Origin: Halichondria panicea
Taxonomy: Eukaryota; Porifera; Demospongiae; Suberitida; Halichondriidae
Assembly: GCF_963675165.1 (NCBI RefSeq)
Contig: NC_087385.1
Location: 4,574,412 to 4,638,411 of the forward strand
Length of the DNA: 64,000 nucleotides
Direction of reading: 5' to 3'
Shown here: positions 11,615 through 22,597 of the stretch, one piece after another
Layout of the letters: the number at the start of each line of letters is the position of its first letter
Position numbering within the stretch: the first letter of the stretch is position 1
Position numbers and translations under genes: made by a program
The notes under the pieces: model-generated
What the model was told of the DNA's origin: nothing
Database searches by the model: none
What the model saw: only the letters and a program-made list of their open reading frames with translations

Positions 11615-11760
11615 TAGCCTCGATTCAAGGCCGAGCTAACCCAAGTACAAAGATAGAAAAAAGGGGATTCCCCAGAATAAACTAACGCATGCACACTATC
11701 ACTGCACCATGCATGCAATAGGTGCTAGGCCATATTTTAATAGGCGTGGAATCTAGGCTA
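11615..11760. mobile_element. TAGCCTCG-family TIR element, 146 bp
   Basis: The left end reads TAGCCTCGATTCAAGGCCG and the right end is its approximate inverse, GGCGTGGAATCTAGGCTA. The flanks CCCTGTCGG (11606-11614) and CCCTGTCAG (11761-11769) match at 8 of 9 positions, giving a 9-bp target-site duplication. That length is typical of Mutator-like (MULE) elements. There is no coding capacity, so it would be non-autonomous. Confidence 0.6.
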
Positions 11761-12436
11761 CCCTGTCAGCCATTGCACTATACTTGACAATGTTTGATCG
11801 GTCCGGCTGCACCAAAAATGTCTCCTTGTCTCCCAAACCTGTGTGGGAGATCGAGAGCTCGAGGCTATTCACATTCATGTACATGTATCTATGTCTACAT
11901 AAATGTTACCGCTGTCGCGCTGAGATACTTTAGAATTAATGGGGGGGCCTAAATTGGCCGAGGGGGGGGGGGGGGCTGTTATGTCGTACTCAACAACTGA
12001 TATGATAGGAACAAAGGTATAAGTATGTACAAGACAAAAGGCAGTGGAGCAGAGGCTCCCATACACAAAGAGTCGCCTGGAGCAGGCCCCTATAGCTAGG
12101 CACAAAAGGAACAGAAAGAAACTAACGAACAGAAACCATATATAACAGAAAAGTACAGGAAGTAAAGTTAACCACAGGAAATGAGTTAACTACAGAGGGG
12201 TCCATGCCACCTAAAATGTTATGACACCAGATTAGCGGAGAGTGTACTGTATGTGTTGACTATATATATACAACATTAATGTTCAGGCCTTTATAATTTT
12301 GAAATAGTAAAATAGCGTTCTAAAGTGAGTCTTGAAAACATTTTGACCATCAGTAATGATTAGGTATATATATAAGAAGTGTTTTTTCATATCACTACTC
12401 TATACCTCCCAAAATAATTATCTCCGTAAACTACTT

Positions 12437-13687
12437 CTAAGATAGTGTCAGTGATAGAGTCACATAAAATTGGATAGCGTTATTCAATGAAGAGACGTTG
12501 CCATGAAGTATATCGCCAAACAAATCAGAGGTACTAAAGGAAGAAATCCATTCGCTCTCTCGTTGCTGCATAAGAGCCATATTCCCTTGAAGTGGATCAT
12601 TGCCAACACAGGACGGGTTAGACAAAATACCACCTTGGTCTGTATACAGAGAAATAGCAGAAGGAGCACTCGGTAGATCTTGTGTGTCAATCCTGGTAGT
12701 TCCGAATCGTGTATCTCTCAAAACGTTAGGAACACCCCGTCTTGGAATGAAATGATTGTTCCAACTGATGATCATGCGATTCATACCTACCTCTGTAACA
12801 CGCATGAGCACATTAGAAACCGCAAAAACTGTCACAGGGCAATCCATGTTTATTGCTGCTGTTTCTTGCATCTCCACAATGGCATGCTTGATGGGATATA
12901 TTACTCTTCGATTTAATTCAACCGACATACGTTCGATTACATGATTGTTTGTTGAAGTTGTTTGAAAAGTTGGGAGGACCTCAGAGCAACCTCGAGTTTG
13001 CCTTAGCTTATCCTGTACGAAAAGTACCAAATAGAATTCTCGGCCATGGTCTACACGAACTTGGTCCCAAAACCCATTACTTAGGACTGCAGAACGGTAC
13101 ACATATGCATAAATCACGGAGTTATTTTTCTTGGGCATAACCGCAGATCCTACAATCATGCCTGAATAACCATCTCTAGCCATTACAGTACGCACGTCAC
13201 TCCATACATAGCTAGCTTCTCATTTTGGTCTAGGTGTAATTTGTGACCAAAATATCTTGCTACATATATACTTGGGTTTCTCAATTCATATGCTGACATT
13301 TGTCGTGAAGAATGCCCATTTCTACTAATAACCGGCATTAAACGACGTAGCTTTCTCTCAGATATTCTTATTTTCTTACTCCCTTGAATATAACCTTTCA
13401 ACATCTTCCTTCCGTAACTGTCTCCGACCTAAATCAGCACAGTATTACATAGGGTTTAGGACACTATAGGCTTTGCTTACCTCTCTAATTGACTCTCGAA
13501 CAACATTTCGTTGTTCAGTTTTAGCTTCCTCTTTAATACCGTTATTTTTAACAAATCTCCTGACACTTCTCTCAGAGAGACCACCACGAAGAGGGTATTG
13601 GCACTTCAATTCTTGTGAGATTTCTTTGTATGTAAAACTTTCAAGAAGCATTCCCTTTACAGCGTCGATGCTGGTTATGGACTCCAT
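12437..13687 (-). pseudogene. Transposon-type integrase (HTH + DDE/rve core), frameshifted
   Basis: Exon 1 (13481-13687) encodes 69 residues with a helix-turn-helix (FTYKEISQELK, then LSERSVRRFVKNNGI). Exon 2 begins at 13428 after a 52-nt intron and reads on with a GRKM motif, then FGHKLHLDQNEKL, which carries the first catalytic Asp. The frame breaks near 13190 between GVTC and ARDGYSGMIVG. The downstream frame (to 12437) supplies the second Asp in VRVDHGREF and a candidate Glu in HVIERMSVELNRRV, followed by a conserved WNNHFIPRRGVPN block. This is the RNase-H-fold integrase family that is abundant in sponge and cnidarian genomes and derives from DNA transposons or retroelements. The one-base frame error in the core makes it a probable pseudogene unless it is a sequencing error. 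It is divergent from the RING gene at 13929. Confidence 0.7.
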
Positions 13688-13703
13688 TTATTATGTCTAG
13701 TAC

Positions 13704-13778
13704 TAGTTGGGCGTGGCCCCACCCTGGACGCGAACGTACGTTCTACGTTCGCGTCCAGGGTGGGGCCACGCCCAACTA
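13704..13778. mobile_element. 75-bp foldback element with 9-bp target duplication
   Basis: Two 35-nt arms are perfect inverse complements around a 5-nt centre (CGTTC). The arm begins TAGTTGGGCGTGGCCCCACC. Immediate flanks are identical 9-mers, GTCTAGTAC at 13695-13703 and 13779-13787, so this was inserted and duplicated its target. The 9-bp duplication and the TAG terminus resemble the TAGCCTCG elements nearby. It lies in the 241-bp gap between the integrase start (13687) and the RING gene start (13929), where it would form a strong hairpin in the shared promoter region. Confidence 0.75.
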
Positions 13779-13928
13779 GTCTAGTACACAAAATTAATTT
13801 TGATGAACACGTGTTCTTGAGCATGCGCAGCAAAAATCAGTAGCCACGTGGTTCTAGTACTAGGATAGACTGAAAGTTTGTAGGTTGTCTTTATATATAT
13901 TTCTACGTACAGCTCTTGATCATCTGGC

Positions 13929-16193
13929 ATGGATTTTGTTAAACTGTCCTACGAAGGCCGTAATCTGAAAATGAGGCAATCCCAACTGACAATAATGAAC
14001 ATCGGAAAAGCTTTCAAGTTGATCCCCGATTCTCTCCTTTTGGTTTATGAGACAGGGACAGTGGCTCTACCTGATGTAGATGGACTGTTTGATGAAGAAG
14101 TTGACAGTAGTATCAAGTGGAGAGTGGATGGTGAGGAGGTTGCCTCAGGCCAGGGATCAGCCTCTACAACTGGGCTTGGCCTGTCCTCTAATGCTACTGT
14201 GTGCAGCTTTTATAGCAGCAAGACACCAGGAGTTAGCCAATGGAAACCACGCTCATTCCCACCAATTGCCTCTAAGAAAAAGGTAAGTAGATTCTAATAG
14301 CAAGCTAGCTAGTACCTTATTAAACGCATTGGAAACAGAAATCAACCGTCTATTTTACACAGGGGGTGTGGCTTGATTATGAAACCATTCCTTATAAACG
14401 ATTAGGTCTAGTCGAGTCTCAAGATTTAGTAGCAATTTGTTCAAGAAGCCAAATGAAAATTCAAAGCATGCTCTAAATGCACTAAGTTTGATCAAAACTA
14501 CACCTGAGTTATGGTAGCTAGCTTGTATTGTCTACTAATATGGCTCAGCTTGACTCTTATATTCATGGCCAACCAAGGGAAGAATAGGTTTGCTCACTGA
14601 AGTAGGTTGTTTATATTTATAGAATTCTTCTATAGAATAGAAGAGCAAGCTTCAAATTTTCTTTTGGCATCCTTATCATCAATATTACATAGGATTTTTA
14701 ACTAATTAACCACTACACCATGCCACTGCATCCACTTGAAATGTGGTTTGAGGTGCCGTAAGTATGACATACTGTATAGCGGAAAATTTTCGTGGGATGC
14801 AAAATTTCGCGTTTTTCGATGGCAGAGTAGTTGACGCGAAAATTAAAACTGGGATAAACTCCCACGCACCGGTATTTCACATGCAAAGCTATTGATGGGT
14901 GTGGTTTACAGGCATTGAAACGCGAATACTAGAACCCACGAACATTTTTGCTAAGGGCTCTGGAGCCAAATAGTGAAAATGTTCACCTCCCTTTCAAATC
15001 CCTTTAATTTATGCTAGTACCAAGCACCAGATTTCTACCCAATGCTCTGCTATAACAATTTGTCGTTACTTCTGGTCCTATCATACAGCTACAGAGAGAT
15101 GTGTCAAGTTGGATAAAGTCCATTGAACTTTGTACTCTCAAAGGGAGTAACCCTGTCATACTGACTGAATATCCAATTTCACTAGATGACAGCACTGCAA
15201 ATGTTGAATATATCCAAGAGAAGCTGTCATCAGAAGCGTTTAATGGGGAGAAAGTTAAACTAATGAATGTCAAAAACATTGCAATTGCAGACACTGAAGC
15301 TACCAGAGGTTTGTACAATCATTGTAGGGATATAGGATTTTTAGCTGGGAGAGGGAAACGTTTAATTCAGGGGTCGTTCCCCGGAATATCTGTGGTGCAA
15401 TTTGGGTTTTTGTGCGTTTCAAGCCATAAAACTTCCACTAGTATACTTTTTTTAACATAGATTTGTAGAAGATTTCTAGGAGGGATCCCAGGGCGCCCAC
15501 CCCTCCTCTATGAAACCCTGGGAGCGTAGCATTTACTCATGATTAAATTTACTCATGATTGTGACTATAAAAAGTTACATGTACTTTTCGTGTAACTATT
15601 AAAATTAATGCAGGATTAAAGTACTGGAAGACAAGCAAAACGGTCAAGGCTATGTCGCAAAATCTCTACAATAGATTTCATGGTGTCCAGCAGGGGACCG
15701 AGCCTGGGCCTAGTCGTCAACTGTCAGTAGTGGCTGAGAATTACACACTCCGAACGCAATCTCCAGTGCATATCTCAGACTCTGAGAGTGATACAGTTGT
15801 GACCGTGAGGAAGAAGAGGAGATATAATATACCTTCACCACCATCTGAGTGTGAATCTATTACGGGTGAAAGTATGACTTCAAGAAAGTTAAATGAGATA
15901 ATTACGAAACTAGACAACCTCAAAGACATGAATATAGCAGACGACAAGCAGCCACCTTATCAGCAGCTGGTTGACATCTTTACCTGCCTCATATGCGCTG
16001 ATGTCATTACTGATTGAGTGAGCCGGTTGTACCTCCATGCTGCCGAAACGTGGTGTATTGTCGCGTGTGCCTTGACCACTGGCTCTCTACTGATGCTGTG
16101 TGCCCTCACTGCCGAGCTCCACTTCTCTCCATTGGGTGCTGCCAAACCCAGCCTATTATTCGGCCCCTGTTTGACTTATTGCGATTCCATTAA
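13929..16193 (+). pseudogene. RING-finger gene, three exons, broken before the zinc ligands
   Basis: Exon 1 (13929-14282, 118 codons, GTAAGT donor), exon 2 (15089-15308) and exon 3 (from 15614) join in phase. The N-terminal 190 residues match no family I know (MDFVKLSYEGRNLKMRQSQL and on). After an acidic Ser-rich linker and a basic patch (VRKKRRYNI), exon 3 reaches FTCLICADVITD and then TGA at 16015. In a shifted frame the sequence continues as a convincing RING half: CC, YCRVC, then VCPHC, ending at 16193. Together they give C-x2-C ... C-C ... C-x2-C ... C-x2-C, as in RING E3 ubiquitin ligases. The break falls in a TGAGTGAG repeat, so a small duplication probably disrupted the gene. It is divergent from the integrase and may have been its partner in one mobile unit. 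Confidence 0.6.
14773..14960. repeat. One-sided CCGTATAGC-family copy
   Basis: The left end CTGTATAGCGG followed by AAAATTTTCGTGGG matches the terminus of the MITE family seen at 21961-22164. No inverted right end is recognisable within 250 bp, so this is a truncated or decayed copy. It lies in intron 1 of the RING gene. The right limit is approximate. Confidence 0.45.
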
Positions 16194-16568
16194 CTTCTAA
16201 AACTGAACGTTAAATCTCAATATCATTTATGAGTAACTTATTGTTAGTGTATTAATTGTTATTAGCATGCACCCAGGGTGCAGTTATCAATGATAATCTT
16301 ATTACAAATACTTTAGTGTCGAGGGAAAAAGTCACGATTATTTTGCTTGAAAACTCATAGTTGGTAATGATCGACCATGATTCTTGTTAAAAACGATTGA
16401 TGCCAAAAGTTCAAGTCTGGCTGCAAGTCACCAGAGCCCGCCTAGCCTTACAGCTCTCTTCTCACTCTTGCAGCTACCAATAGCTAGAGGTCTAGTGCAG
16501 AGTTAACTACCACTTCATTGATCCTTGAGCAGCTGTAGCATGCAGTCCACACACACACACGCACACGC

Positions 16569-16616
<48 letters not shown>

Positions 16617-17990
16617 CTATCTATTTATTTTGACTAATGCCTGAAGCTAATGCTAAGAACCAAAATTAGAGGTAATGATTGTCTTGTGCTTGCCACGTAG
16701 AAGAACCACGTATCAGCTACAATATAACCACAAAGCCTGGCCCAAACAACACAGCCTTAATGTTATAGTTTAAGCCTCTTTCAAGGTCAGAACTAGAATG
16801 ACTTGTATTACAGCATAAGTCCTATATTTCATGTCAACATGACTTCAAATGTAAACATAGCTTACAATAATTATTCAACATGGCCCCAAGTGAATAACTC
16901 ACAATAATTATTGAAGCTACCCAAATATAATAATAGGATAAAAAGGGATATATCATTAATCATTTGGAAAGGGTAGAACGAGCCAACTGCCATATTTTAA
17001 GGTGTAGCACATAGCCTATGTTCATCACATCCCACCAGCCTAGTATTACTCAATTTAGGCCACACCATCTCAACCACAATCAAATACAAAGAGCAACAAC
17101 CAATCAAATCCTGCCCATGCATACTCAGTCATAGCTCACATGAACATCAGCTAGAAAACACATGGTAAAAAGTTCCTGATATCCCAGAAGAAAAATAAAG
17201 TAAGTTACTGTACTTTATTATAATCTGCAATCTAGACCCCAATTTACTAAAACATGACTTGTATGGTATACAAATATGATCCAAATGGATGCCAAAACTT
17301 TTAAGATAATGATCGACTTATGACATGCATGCGGTTGAGACCCGGATACAGGTGTCAACCCACACACTTTTACCATTATCCCCTACCATAATTATTAACA
17401 TAATATACAGTACTAGTTTGACTTTCACTAAGTAAATACAGCGTCATGTGTGAACATTTTCCTTTTGTTTTTTGTGACACATTGGTTGATATGGGGAGAG
17501 TTGGCGCCATCAAAGATCTTTAACCCATCATATCTGATTCTCAAGGTCAGATCAACCAAACGTGCCCTCATGACTAGTTAGATCACCCTTTATAATTATA
17601 CTATAATCACTATAATCACCATCATTCTTCATCTTACCAATAATTCATATTGATCACGAGCACTTATAATCTATATGTTACCTCACTGAAACTGTTACCT
17701 GTACATGTTACACTCAAAATACCATCAGATGCCGACCATATTTATTAAGGCTAAGTGAGCATTCCGTTTGAGCTAGTAACGCGAACAGTTGACACAATTT
17801 CTCCCACACAAATGATACTTTTTGTATACCCACACACCCACACACACACACCCACCCCCCCCCCACACACACACACACACACACACACAACCAATCGTAT
17901 ACCTCACTTGCGCATGCGCACCGAAGCATAAAGTCTTAAAGATTAATTATCAGCATGCATAATTATGCGCATGATCCAAACTTCCTGCAG
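16194..17990. other. Intergenic, no gene seen
   Basis: I find no gene in this stretch. It contains a (CA)n tract with CG interruptions at about 16548-16614 and a C-rich, CA-rich tract at about 17828-17890. The remainder is AT-rich with no ORF that looks coding. Confidence 0.5.
16548..16614. repeat. (CA)n microsatellite
   Basis: About 67 bp of CA repeats with three early CG interruptions (CACGCACACGCACACG) followed by an uninterrupted run. Confidence 0.9.
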
Positions 17991-17997
17991 CAGGCCT

Positions 17998-18190
17998 GGC
18001 CACTTTGATCCCACTAATGATAGTACTGATAGTTGCTGTTTCAGCTATTTTGTGTTGGCCACTTTGATCCCACTAATGAAAGCGCACTGACAGTGCTGTT
18101 TTGCCTATTTCGCATTGGCCACTTTGATCCCACTAATGAAAGCGCACTGACAGTGCTGTTTTGCCTATTTCGCGTTGGCCACTTTGAGCC
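17998..18190. repeat. 60-bp tandem repeat, about 3.2 units
   Basis: Units begin GGCCACTTTGATCCCACTAA at 17998, 18057, 18117 and 18177 (last one partial). Units two and three are nearly identical and contain GAAAGCGCACTGACAGTGCT. The repeat is in frame with itself (20 codons), which creates the open reading frame at 18033-18266; I do not consider that a gene. Scattered phrases such as GGGATCAAAGTGGCCAAC near 11264 suggest the unit came from a dispersed element. Confidence 0.8.
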
Positions 18191-18337
18191 ACTGATCATT
18201 GGTTTAATTTACATTCATGTACTCCTGTTTTCATACACTGTTGATTATCACACAAAATGTGTGTAGAAACCAAAGTATAGCTTTCACATATATACAGTGT
18301 GTGAAAATTATGTGGTTTTATATCTTCCATCCCTCCT

Positions 18338-19110
18338 CTGGGGTTTGACGTAGAGCTTGTGCTTCCGACCTGCTTCGATAGCATGTAGATTTTAAAGCCA
18401 AGATGTCACAAAGCCTACTGATGCACGGAGAGTTTGGAAACTACTAACTCTGAATTAGAAAACATAAAAATTTGGGTAAAATGTAGAAAAGGATGGGATT
18501 TGTTGTGGTTTAATACACAATCAATCTGGCATCATCGATCAGTTTATGATCAAACATTAATGCCATAATAATTCTTATACATTATTATAGCGCTTTTAAT
18601 AGCAATCATGGTCGACTCACTTGCATTCGGCATGCAAATATATAATGTATTGGTAGCTTCGTGTCACGTTGTAGATAACCAAGGCATCATCACCTGCGGG
18701 CGGTGTTTTCATTGGTGTGGGCAGTTGTTTATGTGCCGATTCTCGTCTATTTTTATCCAGCAAAACTGTTGTTTCAGAATAGCCACATCCTTTTGAAGGT
18801 GATAATGGAGCAACCACGCTGAATGATGTCCTGGAATTTTTCACTGGGGCATCTATATCGAGCAACCTCAAGATCACAGTCCTCAACAAAACACTGGATA
18901 TCTCCTCTGCAACAGACATCTGTGCCTGGGGTTTGATGTAGAGCCTAGCCTTTCCTTTAACGACAACGCACTTTTCCCGACCCCCTCTGCGCGTGTGCAA
19001 TGACACTTGTGCTTCCGACCTGTTTCGAAAACATGTAGATTTTAAAGCCAAGATGTCGCAAAGCCTACTGATGCACGGAGAGTTTGGAAACTGAATTAGA
19101 AAAATAAGGA
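18338..19110. repeat. Pair of direct repeats flanking unrelated sequence
   Basis: The segment 18338-18470 (GGGGTTTGACGTAGAGC, then TGTGCTTCCGACCTG, then AAGCCAAGATGTC and on) recurs at about 18925-19110 with 60-70 bp extra between the first two blocks. The copies share long identical runs, for example AAGCCTACTGATGCACGGAG. The 186-codon minus-strand ORF at 18617-19177 spans the second copy, shows no domain, and I do not accept it as a gene. The pair could be long terminal repeats of a decayed element or a simple local duplication. Confidence 0.5.
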
Positions 19111-19436
19111 ATATGTAGAAAATAAAAATATTGTGGAAAGCTTTTTTGGTCGATGTGTGTTGTAAGAACGTTGTCATGAACTGTTCAGGTCAGCCCAGCG
19201 ACCAAACATAAGATAGTACTCAATAGTACCCGGCGACCTGTTCAGATTAGCCCAGCGACCACCCCCCAGCAGCAACAGTACCCAGCTACTTGGCCCAGCG
19301 ACCACATATGTGCAGATAGTTGGTACCCGGCTACCTATAAAGGCAGGTCCAGCAACTACTGGGTATTGAACCCGGCTCCTTATCATATAAACAAGTCATT
19401 GCGCGGGCGAAAGGGGTCTATGCGCCGCTGCAGCAC

Positions 19437-20215
19437 GTGATTCTTCAGTCTAACGGCTTGGCGGATTGGAGAGATTTGGAGAAATTTGACACGGGAGTTC
19501 ATCATACTATCATCACACTATCAACATCTATCAGCTCAATGGCCTTTGCACCACCTTTGGTTATGCCGCCGGCACCACCACCACCACGTCTGCCGAGGAC
19601 CCAGCTGCAATACGGGTAGCCAAACAAATGCTTACCTCCCCACAGGTCCCATCCATAGCCTCCTTCTCATACCACCTGTACCCACCCACGATCCGGCAGG
19701 CCTCCACCTCCTGGCCTCAGTCGCGGTTCATGAGGCAGGTGAGCGCCCCTCCACACTACTGAGGCCGTTTAACCCGGCCAGGGTGGTCAAGAAAATTCTG
19801 AATTTAGAATTTGTCGACATAGCCGAAATCACAAGGGACGGCAACTGTGAGCCGGTCCCGGGGAGCAACACATGTCATCAGCATGTCCCCACATTTCCCA
19901 ATGAACGGAAAGATACTCCCTTATGGCTCGCACCACGGTTCCCAGACAAAGCTCCTTAACTCTTTGCCTACATGGCAACAATCATCAGGGCTAAACGGAA
20001 CTTCCAAGCAGGGTCCTGGGTCGCGTACGACAGACAGTACCGACGAGAGGCCCTGGCTAGGAGAGACCTCAACTGGTCTAGAACCAACTCCACACTGTAT
20101 AATGAAGCCTTCACGGGCCTGGCAAAAACCATCCCACGCTGTGGTCACTGCATCAACTGGAATAAGCTACAACATTATTCAAAACTTTTGGGGAAAAGTT
20201 GTTGTATATTAGAAA
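19437..20215 (+). pseudogene. Gag-like fragment of a DIRS-type retroelement
   Basis: A proline-rich start (MAFAPPLVMPPAPPPPRLP) leads into several overlapping frames that together read like the gag-like ORF next to tyrosine-recombinase retrotransposons: LLRPFNPARVVKKILNLEFV, then after a frame change MATIIRAKRNFQAGSWVAYD, RREALARRDLNWS and RCGHCI. The blocks are in the right order, but stops and at least two frame shifts separate them, so it is dead. The zinc finger expected after RCGHC is missing; the sequence runs into unrelated DNA at about 20170. A paralogous 3' portion with the finger appears at 22190-22597. Confidence 0.55.
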
Positions 20216-20967
20216 TCATTTTAGGTGAAAATTGGGCTCTCGGGTCCGAAAAGGAGACAACGAACCAAATCCACACATTCTTTGCCAGTTTTTTTTGCCC
20301 ATCACAAAGTGTAAGATCGAAATGTTGTTTAATTGATGTATAATAATTATTTAAGTAATCCAGGAAATACCCCAGTTAATTCGAGCTTTATCCCAAAAGG
20401 AAATTATTTTGGGATGTCACACACAATGGCATAGATAAACTGGACCACACTGTCTTTGTACAAAGTACTCAGAGCTCTACAATAACTGCAAGGACTATCT
20501 CTATCTCTAAGTTGGTTGGCATGACTTTCTGCGCAATGTGGCATCTACACTACTGTAGACTACAGTAGAACGCCAGAGTGTTCGTATCACAGATGAGGAA
20601 CAGGGGGCTGTGATTACCTCCCATGTGGGATGTGCGTGGTTGAACATCATGTCACTTGTTCCATTTCAAGTTTCATGACAGTCACATGTTGCATGACATA
20701 GCTAAGGTAGTGTATAAAAAAAAAAAACAGCAGTCAAGACTACTGAGCGAAATGGAATCAGCGAAAAGCAGTCATCCAATAACTCAAAAACAATTGACAC
20801 CAACACCAAACTTATTAGCACCAATATTGAGGATGTGTGGCAGCCAGTTACACAGTATTTACACTGTAAAATCTAAGAAATTAAATAGCTCGACAACTGT
20901 CGCTAAAACATTATTGAAGAATTAGCATTTGTTGACTATTTAAGTATGGACCAGGAATTATAATATA

Positions 20968-21777
20968 CAGTAGCCCTCATATAAAAGTTCCCGTTCCGTA
21001 CCGTTCAATTTGCGTGCAACAGTTCGCGTAGAAACGGAATGAAAACGGAAGCCAGCTCATTAAAATTTTAATACGGTACGGAAATACCCGTTTTAATTCT
21101 GAAATAACGTTCGCACGTGTAGCTGCATGATTCGCTCCGTAGCTAGCTGGCTAGTGTTCCAAGAAATCAAGCTGGTGAACTGTTCTACTAAACAAAGAAT
21201 CCTCATCCTTCACAGACAGCTACAGAATCCCTAAGAAGCAAGGTCAAGGCGAGCTAGATCTAGTTAGAATAATTACTGACATTCAGTTTGAACATTTATA
21301 TTTATATTTTTAGCACTGTACATGTACATGAATTTGTTATTCTTCATTTGACATTATGTTTTAATGATACAGGACATTGTATACGATAGTGTATAATTTA
21401 TAATGAAGTGTTCAACAAAAGTAATAGTACAATCAGATCATAATGTAGCTTTCCAGAGATCCGGTTGACTTGCTACTACCAACTTTCTTATCTTCTTCCA
21501 GCCTTGCATGTAAGTTCTGCAGTATTCCCAGTGCTATTTGTATGCCCCTGGATTACACTGGAGAAGTTAGTACATTTGTAGCTTGCTTAGTACGTACAGA
21601 ATTAATAAAAATTATTATTGCTAACTCAGCAAATTCCACCCGTTTTTCTCCGTAGAACGGTGTACGTAATTACGGTGCATTTATGAACTACCGTTTAGTT
21701 AGCGTTTTCTGACTCCGTAAAAACAGAACGTTACGTGCAACTGAAACGCAACGGGAACTTTTATATGAGGGCTACTG
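20968..21777. mobile_element. 810-bp TIR element with TA target duplication
   Basis: The left end CAGTAGCCCTCATATAAAAG continues TTCCCGTT; the right end is the exact inverse over 28 bp. Both ends are flanked by TA (20966-20967, 21778-21779). CAG termini and TA duplication fit pogo/Tigger-type Tc1/mariner elements. Subterminal GTGCAAC(A/T)G and AACGGAA motifs are also partly inverted. The interior has no transposase, so it is non-autonomous. It lies between two gag-like fragments. Confidence 0.8.
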
Positions 21778-21960
21778 TACTACGCCCTGCCCTGCGGACA
21801 TTCCCCACAAACTACTAATTGTGTCCAGTAGTTTTCCCACATTCCTCACTTACCCAACTCGTTCTTCTCACGCAAAGCAGCTGGGAAAGCCAAAGGATAA
21901 GAAAACGGCAAATCATAGACATTGCTTCATGGGTGCAGCTTTACAGCATGACAATGTATA

Positions 21961-22164
21961 CTGTATAGCGGGTAAGTTTCGTGGGGTAAAAAATTCGTTC
22001 AACTCGATTTTCGTGAGTAAAAATTTCGTTTAGTCTCGTTAGTCTCGTGGCTGCACGGCATTCCTACGTTCCGATAAGCCACGCCTACATTAAAATTTCG
22101 TGGAGGTCAGCCTGCCCACGAAAATAACGAATATTTTACCCCACGAAAATTACCCGCTATACGG
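21961..22164. mobile_element. CCGTATAGCGGG-family MITE, 204 bp
   Basis: The left end CTGTATAGCGGGTAAGTTTC and right end GAAAATTACCCGCTATACGG are inverted, and TA flanks both sides (21959-21960, 22165-22166). Repeated TTCGTGG/CCACGAA words extend the inverted repeat inward to TGGGGTAAAA. There is no ORF. It belongs to the family also present at 11322-11517 and 60454-60688. Confidence 0.75.
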
Positions 22165-22189
22165 TATGCTAATCCTGTCCTCTCAAAAC

Positions 22190-22597
22190 ACCCGCACGCT
22201 CTATGCGAACTAATCTCCTACCAACTATTTATTGTCAAGGCGGCCAGAACGTTCAATCCTGGCTATACGAGTTCAGGAAATGGGCCGCCGCTGCCAGGAG
22301 TGGTCCAGCATCAACACCCAGCTGCACTCCCTCGCCTTTATGGGACAAGGCAACTCCGTGTCATGGTGCCCAATCTGCCAGGTCGAAACCACACTTCTGA
22401 CTGCCCACGCTATCCATCCCCACCGATCCCCTCCCCCACCACAGCCCATAAATCCACCAGTCCCCAAATGCCACAGACCAGCAGTGGACCATTGCACCAG
22501 TTTTAACGCAACTGACGGTAACTGCAAATTCGGCCCCTCCTGTCGCTACTCTCACAAGTGTGCCGCATCCACGGACACCCTGCTCCCCACTGCCTAA
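22190..22597 (+). pseudogene. Gag-like 3' fragment with CCCH finger
   Basis: The stretch reads HPHALCELISYQLFIVKA, then after a one-base shift RRCQEWSSINTQLHSLAFMG, WCPICQ, a proline-rich linker, and a zinc knuckle CTSFNATDGNC, KFGPSC, RYSH with spacing C-x9-C-x5-C-x3-H. The first parts align by pattern with the 19437-20215 fragment, so the two are diverged relatives. Frameshift and missing 5' part make it a remnant. Confidence 0.5.

Noticed and set aside
11941-11985. Poly-G tracts near 11941 and 11962
   Set aside because: Simple G runs; could form G-quadruplexes but no organised element is visible.
18033-18266. ORF with repeated GHFDPTNESALTVLFCLF
   Set aside because: Product of the 60-bp tandem repeat whose length is a multiple of three.
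18617-19177. 186-codon minus-strand ORF
   Set aside because: Overlaps a direct-repeat copy, has no recognisable domain, no clear splice context and unbiased composition.
19320-19385. tRNA-like B-box (GGGTTCAATACCC on the minus strand)
   Set aside because: No matching A box, anticodon arm or acceptor stem; a tRNA-derived SINE is possible but not supported.
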